64,000 bases of DNA from Paradesertivirga sp966210515 (GCA_966210515.1 CBIHLM010000004.1:1-64000); one strand, 5' to 3'; counted from the stretch's first letter, positions 44,311 to 54,542 are shown. Notes: a model not told the origin generated them from the sequence alone. Program-made: numbers and translations.

Positions 44311-47300
44311 TTATTTTTTGATTATCAGCTGTTGACTAATCTTAGTTTTGCCGCTGTCGGTAACTTGCAGCAAATAGTTTCCCTCAGCGAGGTTTACAGG
44401 AAGTGTAATTTTCCCATCCAATAAAACACCGGCAGAAACTTTGCTGCCTCCCAAATTATATAAATTATATTGGTATGCTTTTGGACCAAGTCCCGAGATG
44501 TAAACATATTCGGTAGCCGGATTAGGGTAAACTATCACTTTTGGATTATCCTCAATCGAGATCAATTTCTTGATAGTGCTCTGATTCGCCAGGGCTACAC
44601 TGTTTGCACAGGTACCTAATTGATCACCATGATTTAAATGCGCCTGAACCGAGCTTGCATCCACACATAAAACATTTCCGTTATGACAAATCAGTACCTT
44701 ATCATTTTTGTTGCCGCAGGTTACGTCGTGTGTCCTGATAAGTATCGAAGCTGATGTTTGACAGCCCTTCGAATCAGTCACAATTACAGAATAAGTTCCC
44801 GCGGCAGTAACAGCAATCGATTCGCTTGTCGCACCGGTGCTCCATAAGTAATTAAAAGATCCAGAACCTCCATCAGCCGTTGCGTGAATTGTTAATGAAG
44901 TAGGACCGTAGCCCAGGTAAATAGTGTTTTTCTTAGTAGAAATAGAGTCGATTGCATAAACATCAGGGATAATTGCCTGTAATGGAAGGTTAACTGTAAC
45001 AGTTGAAACAGCTGTATTTATATTGCCGTGAATATCGGTAACGGTCCAGTTAATTGTCGACTCACCAGTATTGAAAATTCCACTTGCATCCAAACCAGAA
45101 CCACTTCTGGTAGTCGCTCCGTTTATGCTATACGCAACAGAAGAAATACCGCAATTGTCAGAAACACTCAGAAGGGGTATGCTGTAAGTCTCGCCTGCAA
45201 AACAGAAAAACTGATTGGAGTACGCACCAATTACAGGTTTTAAATTATCAACAACCTTCACCTCTGCAGTTGCCGAACTTTTATATCCCTTTTCATCTTT
45301 AGCGGTAAGCGTTACGATAATCGGAGTTCCGGTGCTCGCGCAATTAAAAGCAGTTGTGTCTAAGGCCAAAGTCAGAGAACCGTTATAACTAACAGAACCA
45401 TTGTCGACCATTTCAGGATTTAAAGAAGCATTTCCGTTCTCATCCAGGAATATCTCGGCGTTTTTAACTAATACCATCGGTGGAGCAAAAACACTTAATT
45501 GCTGAATTACCGGCGGAGCAGCACGATATGTAGAGTCTCCGCTTTGATAAGCCGTAATCACAGTTACTCCTCTTCCAACAAGGCGAATTTTACCCTCGCT
45601 CGTTATGGTTGCAATACTTGTATCTGAACTGCTGTACGAAACCGGCAAAGAAGAAGATGCGGTTGCCGAAGGATCAAAATCATCTTCACCAAGAACCTTT
45701 TCTGAGAATGGATTAAATGTTATGATCTGCTCCTCTTTCATAGCCTCCCCAATTTCAGCCTCGCTTAATGCCCTGTTAAATATTTTGAATTCATCAATAG
45801 AGCCTTTTAACAGCGGATCGTTGTACTGTGATTTACCAAGATAATTTTGGTTGGTAAGGCCCAAATCAGATGGTTTAATAAGCACCTTGTTTGCGGCAAC
45901 AAAGCTACCGTTGATGTATAATTTAGCAGTATCAGCAAACTGGCTGATTGCAAAATGCATCCAGGTATTTAATGGAAAGCTGAATGGATAACTTACACTC
46001 TGCTCTCCGCTACCATTCTTAATTGTATATCGAACAGTAGATTTTCCGCCGCTAACATTTACCTGCGGTGTAAGGAACATATATTTTGAGGTTCCCGCAC
46101 CAAAATCAAAAATTCGCATCCAGTTAGAGAGAGCATCCATCTTTACCCAAGTAGATATAGTAAAGTCATTTAAGCCTGTAAGAAGACCCGGATTTAAGGA
46201 CGCGTATGAAGTTCCCGTTCCATCAAGCTTCATTGCCCCGGCAGTATGTCCATCGGCGCGGGTTGCTGTAGCCGCAAAAGTTCCGTGATAACCGCCCCAT
46301 GCATCTTCGGCAAAGCTTCCTTCGGCTTCGTCGAAATTAATATAAACGTATTGTCCCGCGGCAGGCGTTCCTTGTAAAACCTGAGTTTCCGTACTTCGAC
46401 CTGCAGCATTTTGAGCGATAACTTTGTAATAATATGTTTTACCGTTAATCCTATCCTTGTCTTCATAACGAACGGCATTCACATTGGTTGCGATAGTATC
46501 GAAAGTGCCGTTCTGTGTTTCAGACCGCAAGATGTCGTATTTTGCATCGTAAATAAAATCCCAGGTTAATATCACTTTGGCATCACCCGAAGCTGCTCTT
46601 GGGTTACTTACACTATCCGGAGCCACCAAGTCTTTGGTCCTCAAATTTAAAACTGTAGAATTAACACTCTCGCCGGCAGAATTTAACGCAGTAACAGCAT
46701 AGTAATAATCGGTGGAAGGAGTTAAGCTAGTATCCTGATAAAGGAACTGGGTTGTTCTTCCATAAACTGTTTCAAAAGGACCAGCCTCATTCAGCGACCT
46801 CTTTAAGTTGTATGAGCGGGCATTTGCACCGGCATTCCAATTCAGTTTGATAATTGACGAGGAAAGAACCTCGCCTGTTAGACTTGTTGGCGGCGTTGGA
46901 GTCGCATCCCTCAGTACATCAAGAGTTGTTGAATATGCGAACTGATCGCCATTTAAGTTAAACGCTTTGACACGGTAGGTCGCTTTATCAAACACCGTAT
47001 CAACATAGTTGAGAGTGCTGCCTTTAACATACCCCTGAACTTCATAAACTGGCAGAAAATCGGAATCTACTCCATTAACTTTCCGTTCAAGAATATATTT
47101 AGAACCTAATTCTCCATTTAAATCCTTCCAACTGAGGGTAACTTTAAAATAATCCTCACTATTTACCCGGCTGGATAATGGCGCAGCTACAAGTTTCCAG
47201 TTATGAACGTACGCTTTGTTGGACCGATAGGCAAAATCAGATTTATTGGCAGCATAGTATTTACCCGCCAGAGTAAGAGTGTCGCCCAGCACCATCGCTC

Positions 47301-49638
47301 TTTTATTTTCCACCCAGTCGTATATAGCATAGCGTTCAACAAAAGACGCAGTATCAAGCACCTGCAAGATGCCTTTCATGTCGTTGTATTGTTTTTCAAA
47401 CTGGGCCGTCTGATCAGACGGCCAGCTTTCGGTCGTCCAGTTTGCGCCATTATTCCATTCCGTAATCCAGAGAGGACGCTTAACCCGGTCGTAAATACTC
47501 TTCAACTGCGAGTACCACTGCGCAGGTGTTAAACCTCCCCAGTAGCAGTGAATTGCTACATAGTCGACTCGGTAATTTAACTGGTCGCATTTAGCCAGGA
47601 AGTTTGTAATCCAGCTTGAATGAGGACTGGCAGGTGCAGGCGAACCGATCCGCAATCCCGACTTCATCATTTCCGGCCACTGATTAAAAGCCTCATCAAC
47701 GGTCATATTAGCCTGGTCAGGCCTGTCCGGCTCATTAAATCCAAGAAGATGATTTACATTCTTTTTGTTGTTTATATCTGTCCATGAAGGCCAGCCTGCA
47801 TTTTGACGGATAATGGCATACTCGTAGTCGCTTGAAGGTCCGCCGCCTATATTCCAGTCGTAATACCAGGTAGAGTTTATTTTAGCCGGCGACCAACCAG
47901 CCTTTCCTTTTTTACTGGGCCAATCCCATTTAAATACTCGGATAAAAGAAACTGTGGTATCTAATCCTAAAGGCATTGCATCGATAACCAGATCAGCATC
48001 ATTCGCAATAAATACGCGACTGAAGCCAGATCCGTCTGCATTATTGGCAAAGGTAGCCATGTAACCCCTGCTTAATTTGAAGGATCGTATCTTATTATCA
48101 AAATCTCCCAAACTGTTGTGGTACTTATCTACTTCCAATGATCTTGTGGTTCCGGCCAGGTTCGGTTGGTCAAACACCTGCAAGGCGCGACTTGAGATCT
48201 GGTTTCCATTCGGGATGATAACTGTCCCGTTCTTATAAATACTGATGCGCACATTTGGGTTATTGGTCGCAGAGATTCCGTTTATGGTTACTTTATCCAG
48301 CCAATTAGCAATAACAACAGAAGGCTTTATATTGTCAAAAAACAGCCAGGCATCTTCAGAGTTTAATTCAACCGACGAATTTATGAGCGGTGTAGTTTCT
48401 CCTGTAAGATGAAAATCAGTTTTGCCGGATACAATGAAATTTTTATTGAACGAGGGCAGCATGTAAACCACATTTCCTGTTATCATTACGTTCTGTTTTG
48501 GCGCCGCTAAAACCTCCGAAGGAGCGTAAGCACCTTCTTCGTAAGTTACTGACGAGACTTCCATATCAACCGAACCGTTCGGATAATTTTTCCCAAAAAT
48601 GAACCTCGGGTTTACATTGATTTTATTTACCGCTAACTCAGCTATGGAATACAGCGCCCAATTTCCTGTAAAGGTTAAATAGTATTGTCCGGCTTCCTGG
48701 GAAGTAAAAACAAAGCTTTCTTTTTTGAAGGTCTTCGTTCCGGTAGTATTAAAAACATGCGAAGCAATTCTGCCGCTGGCAGCAGTTGTTTTCCCAATTC
48801 CAACAGTTATGGCCCTGCCGCCAGTAGCATTTGTAACATAGGCATGAAGCATCGAAAAATCATAGGTCTTGTTTGCTTCCAAGGTTACCGGATAGCTAAA
48901 ACAAGCATCTTTATAGCCTGACCCATCCCACCTGATAAACATTAAGCGGCCAACATAGGGGCTTCCGTTATACATATGCACATTGCTGCCTGATGAGGCG
49001 TTTATGTCCATATATCGTATACCACTGCCTGAATTTGCGGTATTAAAAAGATTAACCGTAGTGCCGGTATAGGCCCATCCATAATCACTCGGTCTGCCGG
49101 TATTATTCGGTGCCGTACCTGCCCAGTTTGCAATCAGTGTGGGCCCCTTACTGGTGTTTAACAAGTTATCAGATTCAAGGCCGCCTGAAATATCTTTGAT
49201 GGCAGAAAGCGCTTGGGTTTGCACAAATACACCATTTTGATAAATATGCACCGATTGGTTATTAACGGCAATCCGGATGGTTTGGCTTTGGCCAGCATCT
49301 GAAGAAGTTAATGAGGTGCTCGAATTTAACGAAGATGTCCACTTCAAGGCAGTAGCATCCAGCGAAAGTCTGAAGCCTTTAACTGAAGCATTACGAGCTT
49401 CAATGTCAAGCCCCCGGCCCGATGCAGAATTAACTTTCGCAACCACTTCAAGTGTGTAATTCTCTGCAATGGGCCGCTGCTTAACAACCGTATCGGCCTG
49501 TAAAGCATTTGAAAAAAACCGTGAAGATAAAACGGCTTCACTAAGAGTGCCTTTTGTAGGCAAGTTAGGTGCCTGGGCTGCCAAATCAAAGCTCAAAAAG
49601 CAGATCATAGCAATTACAGAAAGTAAAAGTTTTTTCAT
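44311..49638 (-). CDS. giant multidomain GH128-like glycosidase with T9SS sorting domain
   Basis: A 1775-residue secreted protein with signal peptide ending LAAQ. The N-terminal part carries laminin-G/CBM-like segments. The catalytic domain at about 585-830 has the GH128/Asl1-type glycosyl hydrolase pattern, with candidate acid Glu636 in LLGFNEPDRP and nucleophile Glu727 in LWITEWNNGANW. These enzymes act on beta-1,3-glucans. Three fibronectin-III-like units follow, then a LamG domain near 1140-1290 (YLNFDEAEGSFAEDAWGGYHG), an Ig-like unit (ITFNPF...YRAAPPVIQQLSVF), HYR/SprB-like beta units and a Cys/His module KVLICHNGNVLCVDASSVQ. The C-terminus is a type A T9SS sorting signal (VIVYPNPATEYVYISG...LLQVTDSGKTKISQQLIIKK). 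It is probably exported to the cell surface. Confidence 0.85.
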   Translation of the reverse strand: MKKLLLSVIAMICFLSFDLAAQAPNLPTKGTLSEAVLSSRFFSNALQADTVVKQRPIAENYTLEVVAKVNSASGRGLDIEARNASVKGFRLSLDATALKWTSSLNSSTSLTSSDAGQSQTIRIAVNNQSVHIYQNGVFVQTQALSAIKDISGGLESDNLLNTSKGPTLIANWAGTAPNNTGRPSDYGWAYTGTTVNLFNTANSGSGIRYMDINASSGSNVHMYNGSPYVGRLMFIRWDGSGYKDACFSYPVTLEANKTYDFSMLHAYVTNATGGRAITVGIGKTTAASGRIASHVFNTTGTKTFKKESFVFTSQEAGQYYLTFTGNWALYSIAELAVNKINVNPRFIFGKNYPNGSVDMEVSSVTYEEGAYAPSEVLAAPKQNVMITGNVVYMLPSFNKNFIVSGKTDFHLTGETTPLINSSVELNSEDAWLFFDNIKPSVVIANWLDKVTINGISATNNPNVRISIYKNGTVIIPNGNQISSRALQVFDQPNLAGTTRSLEVDKYHNSLGDFDNKIRSFKLSRGYMATFANNADGSGFSRVFIANDADLVIDAMPLGLDTTVSFIRVFKWDWPSKKGKAGWSPAKINSTWYYDWNIGGGPSSDYEYAIIRQNAGWPSWTDINNKKNVNHLLGFNEPDRPDQANMTVDEAFNQWPEMMKSGLRIGSPAPASPHSSWITNFLAKCDQLNYRVDYVAIHCYWGGLTPAQWYSQLKSIYDRVKRPLWITEWNNGANWTTESWPSDQTAQFEKQYNDMKGILQVLDTASFVERYAIYDWVENKRAMVLGDTLTLAGKYYAANKSDFAYRSNKAYVHNWKLVAAPLSSRVNSEDYFKVTLSWKDLNGELGSKYILERKVNGVDSDFLPVYEVQGYVKGSTLNYVDTVFDKATYRVKAFNLNGDQFAYSTTLDVLRDATPTPPTSLTGEVLSSSIIKLNWNAGANARSYNLKRSLNEAGPFETVYGRTTQFLYQDTSLTPSTDYYYAVTALNSAGESVNSTVLNLRTKDLVAPDSVSNPRAASGDAKVILTWDFIYDAKYDILRSETQNGTFDTIATNVNAVRYEDKDRINGKTYYYKVIAQNAAGRSTETQVLQGTPAAGQYVYINFDEAEGSFAEDAWGGYHGTFAATATRADGHTAGAMKLDGTGTSYASLNPGLLTGLNDFTISTWVKMDALSNWMRIFDFGAGTSKYMFLTPQVNVSGGKSTVRYTIKNGSGEQSVSYPFSFPLNTWMHFAISQFADTAKLYINGSFVAANKVLIKPSDLGLTNQNYLGKSQYNDPLLKGSIDEFKIFNRALSEAEIGEAMKEEQIITFNPFSEKVLGEDDFDPSATASSSLPVSYSSSDTSIATITSEGKIRLVGRGVTVITAYQSGDSTYRAAPPVIQQLSVFAPPMVLVKNAEIFLDENGNASLNPEMVDNGSVSYNGSLTLALDTTAFNCASTGTPIIVTLTAKDEKGYKSSATAEVKVVDNLKPVIGAYSNQFFCFAGETYSIPLLSVSDNCGISSVAYSINGATTRSGSGLDASGIFNTGESTINWTVTDIHGNINTAVSTVTVNLPLQAIIPDVYAIDSISTKKNTIYLGYGPTSLTIHATADGGSGSFNYLWSTGATSESIAVTAAGTYSVIVTDSKGCQTSASILIRTHDVTCGNKNDKVLICHNGNVLCVDASSVQAHLNHGDQLGTCANSVALANQSTIKKLISIEDNPKVIVYPNPATEYVYISGLGPKAYQYNLYNLGGSKVSAGVLLDGKITLPVNLAEGNYLLQVTDSGKTKISQQLIIKK

Positions 49639-49909
49639 AATTAATTGGTTAATAATTGGATAAAAATTTAAAATGGCTAGTTAAGGCCATTGCCCGCCAG
49701 TCAATTCGGTGTATTGCAATTGGTTAGCAAAACAAACTTAGGCATGTTGTAAATTTTATATAAGGGTTAATCTGGTTTAAGTAGGGGGACAAATTATTAT
49801 TTCTTGTTCAAATAGAGCTCTGAAACACAGACAGATTGCCATGTATTCTCACAGGAATGTGTTTGCACCACGAGGAGTGGCAGAATAAGAAGGATTTGGA
49901 ACAATAAGC

Positions 49910-50758
49910 TCAGCTAAATACTACCGGCTCTTTATCGAAATAAGCCCAAACCATATATGGATGAGAGTCCGTATGGTAAATTTCTCCTTTGGAAGAAATA
50001 CAAATAACACCGGCGAAACCATCAAATGGTTTAAGCTCGGCCATGGATTTATCACAGGCTTCTTTTAACGTAAATCCGTCGATCATACGGGTAGCGATTT
50101 TAGCGGCCAGGGCACCGCTTACAATATCTTCTCCAACACCAGTGCAAGAAACTGCAACAAAATCATTTGCATAGTTACCAGCAACAGTTGCCGAATCGCT
50201 TACTCGTCCCGGTATCTCAAAACCTTTTCCCCCTGTTGAGGTCGCTGCAGCCAACCGGCCTTCTTTATCAATGGCAACACAACCAACCGTTCCTTTGCGA
50301 AAAGAATCATTTATTTTTTTCAAATACTGCTGCTTTCTCAATGGGGTTTCTGAATTATAGTATTCAAATCCATTTTTACGCGCAAAGGCGAGAGCTTCGG
50401 CACCGCTTAAAACCTTATCGTCAAAATCCATCAACTTTTTGGCAATAAAAATCGGATTCTTGACATCTTCAATATTAATAACGCCCGAGAACTTCTTGGT
50501 AAATCCGTCCATTAAAGAAGCACTTAAACGAATCTTACCATCGCTTTGAATTTGCGAACCTAAGCCGGCATTAAACAATTCGCAGTTCTCTAATAAAGAA
50601 ACTCCATAAACGACAGTATCGAGTGCGGAATGATTTTCCAGGTATTTTTGCGTCTTTTCAACAATCTCTCTCAGCGCATTTTGCTTTAATATTTTAACCT
50701 CTTCACTATCTGTCGACTCGCTGAAAAAGCCTCCATGAATGCTAACTTTTGGCTCCAT
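49910..50758 (-). CDS. iaaA: isoaspartyl peptidase / plant-type asparaginase
   Basis: A 282-residue Ntn-hydrolase of the IaaA family. The autocatalytic nucleophile is Thr157 in KGTVGCVAID, preceded by the cleaved Gly; substrate-binding TSTGGKGFEIPGRVSDSATVAGNYAND follows, as in the family (GRVGDSPxxGAGTYA). It would process into alpha and beta subunits. It hydrolyses beta-aspartyl dipeptides such as beta-Asp-Arg, the product of cyanophycinase. It is somewhat shorter than IaaA of E. coli (about 320) and has HGGFFS in place of the usual HGGAG near the N-terminus. Its start is 1 bp past the cyanophycinase stop, so the two are translationally linked. Confidence 0.9.
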   Translation of the reverse strand: MEPKVSIHGGFFSESTDSEEVKILKQNALREIVEKTQKYLENHSALDTVVYGVSLLENCELFNAGLGSQIQSDGKIRLSASLMDGFTKKFSGVINIEDVKNPIFIAKKLMDFDDKVLSGAEALAFARKNGFEYYNSETPLRKQQYLKKINDSFRKGTVGCVAIDKEGRLAAATSTGGKGFEIPGRVSDSATVAGNYANDFVAVSCTGVGEDIVSGALAAKIATRMIDGFTLKEACDKSMAELKPFDGFAGVICISSKGEIYHTDSHPYMVWAYFDKEPVVFS

Positions 50759-50759
50759 T

Positions 50760-51668
50760 TTAATCCTTATCTTTCATTTTAAGATAAACTTCCTCTTCAA
50801 CCTTAATGGCTTTATTTATGGTTAATTCATGTGTGTGCAAATCGTATTTATCAAAAATTGACATCACATGAACCTTTAAATTATCGATCGAAACCGGCGA
50901 ACCGATCTCTACATCATAAATACTGGTTTCGCTTATATATCGCCCGTCAACTAAAATTGTTAAACCCGAGCCAATTGCTTCTAAAGTTACCCCCTCGGTA
51001 ATTAAAAGTCCGGCATCTTCGCCCAATCCAATACCAAGCATGCCCGGATTTGTGGCCACAGCATAAAATAGGCGGCCGATTCTTCCGCGTTGCACAAAAT
51101 GGGTATCAACAATCACATCGTCAATTAAACCTAAGCCCCCGGTAATCTGTATTTCCCCTTTTATTAAAGCCTCACTGCTGCTCCCGCGATAAATCATATT
51201 CGAGGATGCAGCTGCTGCACCGGCAGAAGTACCTGCGAATATGAAATCCTCTTGTCGGTACCGCGTTTTTATTATCCGTAAAAATTCTGTTCCCCCAAAA
51301 ATTGCTGTTAAGCGTAGCTGATCGCCACCGGAAAACATAACCACATCAGCATTTCTCACACGTTCCAGGGTCTCGGGCGCATTTGCCTGTTCGCGGCTTC
51401 TAATATCGAGGACATGCACATTAGTTAACTGAAGTTGTTTGAAGGATTTTATATACTCTATTCCAACAAGCTCCGGAATTTTTGAAGCCGTAGTAATCAC
51501 TTCAACTACAGAATCTGTTCCCTTCGCCGACTCGGTGATAATGCGTCTTAAAATCCCCTTTTCAAAAAATTTTATGTAATGTGGATGACTTATATTGTCG
51601 TTATAGCTCAAAGAGCTACCTAGGTCAACCGCACCCCCAATAATAATTAGCTTTCCTTTTGGAACCAT
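50760..51668 (-). CDS. cphB: cyanophycinase
   Basis: A 302-residue serine exopeptidase of family S51. The nucleophile is Ser148 in FAGTSAGAAAAS (GxSxG-like elbow), preceded by ADVVMFSGGDQLRL, and DTHFVQRGRIGRLF and GIGLGEDAGLLI are also typical of the family. It releases beta-Asp-Arg dipeptides from multi-L-arginyl-poly-L-aspartate. It is first of a two-gene unit with the isoaspartyl peptidase and is divergent from cyanophycin synthetase with about 120 bp between the starts. The length and motifs look intact. Confidence 0.92.
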   Translation of the reverse strand: MVPKGKLIIIGGAVDLGSSLSYNDNISHPHYIKFFEKGILRRIITESAKGTDSVVEVITTASKIPELVGIEYIKSFKQLQLTNVHVLDIRSREQANAPETLERVRNADVVMFSGGDQLRLTAIFGGTEFLRIIKTRYRQEDFIFAGTSAGAAAASSNMIYRGSSSEALIKGEIQITGGLGLIDDVIVDTHFVQRGRIGRLFYAVATNPGMLGIGLGEDAGLLITEGVTLEAIGSGLTILVDGRYISETSIYDVEIGSPVSIDNLKVHVMSIFDKYDLHTHELTINKAIKVEEEVYLKMKDKD

Positions 51669-51734
51669 ATTTCACAATAACTATATAAATAAATCAAATA
51701 AGCGCCAATAAGTTTTTACGGCGGGGCTAAAACT

Positions 51735-51744
51735 GTTTGCAAAC
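51735..51744. promoter_or_regulatory. palindrome in the cphB-cphA divergent region
   Basis: GTTTGCAAAC, a perfect 10-bp palindrome, lies 46 bp before the cphA start inside a larger imperfect hairpin (ACGGCGGGG...CTCCTGCCGT). It may be an operator for the divergent cyanophycin genes. Confidence 0.25.
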
Positions 51745-51789
51745 TCCTGCCGTTATTATTTGATTGAGATAAAGCTGACATTATTTTAT

Positions 51790-54414
51790 ATGAAGATTTT
51801 AAGTATTCAAGCACTAAGAGGCCCAAATATCTGGTCAATAAAACGCCATAAGCTTATTCAAATGAAATTGGATTTGCAGGATTTTGAGCATAAACCCACT
51901 AACGAAATTTCCGGATTTCGCGATCGGCTTGAGAAGCTCATCCCCAGTTTATATACTCACCATTGCTCTCCCGGATATGAAGGCGGCTTTTTTGAACGGG
52001 TGGATGACGGCACATGGATGGGGCACGTCATCGAACATATCGCCCTCGAAATTCAAGCACTTGCGGGAATGGATGTAGGGTTTGGAAGAACACGCAGCAC
52101 AAAGACAAAAGGCATTTACAACGTCGTATTCGAATATATAGAAGAAAGTGTTGGCATGTATGCTGCTGAAAAAGCCGTTGAAATTGCGAGGGCTTTGATT
52201 GATGCAAATGGATATGATCTTGAAGCCAACATCATTGAAATGCGTAAAATGCGTGATCGGGAACGTTTCGGACCGAGCACCGGAGCAATTATTGATGAAG
52301 CGCGCAAACGCGGGATCCCCTATATCCGGTTAAACTCTCAATCACTGGTGCAATTAGGTTACGGTAAAAATCAGGTTCGATTCAGAGCAACCTTAACAGA
52401 TAAAACCAGCAGTATTGCTGTAGATATCGCCGGCAACAAAGACGACACGAAAAAGCTGTTGAAAGAACAGGCTATCGCTGTAGCCGATGGAATGGCTATA
52501 AGCAACGAAGCCAATTTAAAAGATGCAATAGAAAATATTGGTTTTCCTTTGGTATTTAAACCTTTAGACGGAAATCAGGGTAAAGGAGCATCAATTAACA
52601 TACAATCTGAAGAGGAGGCCTACGAGGCTTTCCGCTACGCGCAAAAATATTCGAGAACAGTTATTGTAGAACGCTTCATCAAGGGTCACGATTTTAGAGT
52701 TCTGGTAATTGATAATAAAATGGTTGCCGCAGCAAAACGAGTTCCGGCGCATGTTATTGGCGACGGACGTAAATCAATCCAGGAGCTGATAGACCTGGAA
52801 AATAAAGATCCTCGCAGGGGGTACGGACATGAAAATGTACTTACTCTCATCACTGTTGACCGGGACACACTTGAATTACTAAAAAAACATAATTACACTT
52901 TAGACAGTATTCCCCCAAAAGATGAGACTGTTTACTTAAAGTCGACAGCGAATTTAAGCACCGGTGGCACCTCTATTGATGTGACTGACATTGTTCATCC
53001 CCAAAATGTTTTTGTTTGCGAGCGCATTGCAAAGGTAATAGGACTGAATATTTGCGGAATAGATATCATGGCCGAAAACCTATCAGAGCCTTTAGAAGAA
53101 ACCGGCGGTGTTGTACTGGAAGTAAATGCGGCACCCGGATTCCGGATGCACCTGGCACCAAGTGAAGGCCGGGCAAGAAATGTTGCAGCTCCTGTACTTG
53201 ATATGATGTACCCTCCGGGCAAGTCCTCGAAAATTCCGATCATTTCTATTACGGGGACCAATGGAAAGACGACAACAACACGTCTTATAGCTCACATTAT
53301 TAAAAATAATGGATACAGGGTGGGATATACTACATCAGACGGAATTTATATTCAAAATTCTCTGATGACAAAAGGAGATACGACCGGCCCTGTAAGTGCT
53401 GAATTTGTTTTAAAAGACCCGACGGTTGAATTTGCCGTGTTAGAAACCGCCCGCGGTGGCATCCTTCGAGCAGGCTTAGCATTTAACGAATGTGATATTG
53501 CGGTGCTGACCAATATTCAGGAAGACCATCTGGGAATCTCAGATATTCATACCCTGGATGATTTGGCCTGGGTGAAACAGGTTGTAATTGAATCTGTGAA
53601 AAATGATGGCTGGGCTATATTAAATGCTGATAATGAATTCTGTGTAAAAATTGGGAAACAGACTAAACATTGCAATGTGGCCTATTTTAGCATGAGCGAA
53701 GATAACCCTGTGGTTGAACAACACTGCAAAGCAGGAGGCGTGGCTGCCTTTTGCGACAATGGCTACTTCACTATTAAAAAAGGCGACTGGAAAATAAAAA
53801 TCACTAAGACCACTCACATACCCATCACGTTCAGAGGAACGGTTGACTTTATGATTCAGAATGCCCTGGCCGCTAGTCTTGCTGTATTTTTGTGGGGATT
53901 TAAAACCGAAGACATCCGGACTGCACTTGAATCATTTTCTCCATCGCCTACACATACTCCGGGACGAATGAACCTCTTTGAGTTTAAAGATTTTAAAATT
54001 CTTGTTGATTATGCCCATAACCCCGACGGACTGAAGGGAATTCAAGGCTTTTTAACAAGTGTGAACGCATCTTTTTACACAGGCGTGATTGCCGGGACAG
54101 GAGATCGGAGAGATGATGATATCCGGGAGATGGGCAGACAGGCTGCAAAACTATTTGATGAGGTGGTAATTTGCCAGGAGAATTACCTTAGAGGAAGAAC
54201 GCGGGAAGAAATAGCAGCCTTATTGATAGAAGGTCTCCTGGAGGTAAAACCGAACATCAGGTACAAAGTGATGGAAAACAGCAAGCAAGCATGGGAATAT
54301 GTGATTGCGAAGATGAAGCCCGGCGAGTTGCTAACAATCACTAGTAGTTCTATATACGAGGCCTTTCAGAAAGTTAAAAACCACCAGGATTTAGAATTGC
54401 TTGAAAAAAAGTAA
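51790..54414 (+). CDS. cphA: cyanophycin synthetase
   Basis: An 874-residue enzyme, the usual length, that polymerises Asp and Arg into cyanophycin with two ATP-using sites. The N-terminal domain has HHCSPGYEGGFFERVDDGTWMGHVIEHIALE. The ATP-grasp half, about residues 220-480, includes FPLVFKPLDGNQGKGASI and VLEVNAAPGFRMHLAPSEG. The Mur-ligase half has P-loop ITGTNGKTTTTRL (Lys493), VLETARGGILRAGLAF and VDYAHNPDGLKGI. The start at 51790 matches the usual MKILSIQALRGPN; an upstream TTG was rejected. Divergent cyanophycinase and isoaspartyl peptidase complete the pathway for a nitrogen store. Confidence 0.95.
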   Translation: MKILSIQALRGPNIWSIKRHKLIQMKLDLQDFEHKPTNEISGFRDRLEKLIPSLYTHHCSPGYEGGFFERVDDGTWMGHVIEHIALEIQALAGMDVGFGRTRSTKTKGIYNVVFEYIEESVGMYAAEKAVEIARALIDANGYDLEANIIEMRKMRDRERFGPSTGAIIDEARKRGIPYIRLNSQSLVQLGYGKNQVRFRATLTDKTSSIAVDIAGNKDDTKKLLKEQAIAVADGMAISNEANLKDAIENIGFPLVFKPLDGNQGKGASINIQSEEEAYEAFRYAQKYSRTVIVERFIKGHDFRVLVIDNKMVAAAKRVPAHVIGDGRKSIQELIDLENKDPRRGYGHENVLTLITVDRDTLELLKKHNYTLDSIPPKDETVYLKSTANLSTGGTSIDVTDIVHPQNVFVCERIAKVIGLNICGIDIMAENLSEPLEETGGVVLEVNAAPGFRMHLAPSEGRARNVAAPVLDMMYPPGKSSKIPIISITGTNGKTTTTRLIAHIIKNNGYRVGYTTSDGIYIQNSLMTKGDTTGPVSAEFVLKDPTVEFAVLETARGGILRAGLAFNECDIAVLTNIQEDHLGISDIHTLDDLAWVKQVVIESVKNDGWAILNADNEFCVKIGKQTKHCNVAYFSMSEDNPVVEQHCKAGGVAAFCDNGYFTIKKGDWKIKITKTTHIPITFRGTVDFMIQNALAASLAVFLWGFKTEDIRTALESFSPSPTHTPGRMNLFEFKDFKILVDYAHNPDGLKGIQGFLTSVNASFYTGVIAGTGDRRDDDIREMGRQAAKLFDEVVICQENYLRGRTREEIAALLIEGLLEVKPNIRYKVMENSKQAWEYVIAKMKPGELLTITSSSIYEAFQKVKNHQDLELLEKK

Positions 54415-54506
54415 AAAAAATTAAACTCCTTAAAACAAATCATAACAGGCGGCGTTATCTATATAAACCAAGTAAAATTGGTTTAATTGTGATAAGGTTT
54501 AGGTTG

Positions 54507-54542
54507 AAGCGTCCCGGCTAGTTTGGGACGCTTTATTTTTTT
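54507..54542 (+). terminator. terminator of cphA
   Basis: AAGCGTCCC / GGGACGCTT with a 9-nt loop followed by a T run, about 90 bp past the cphA stop. Confidence 0.85.
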
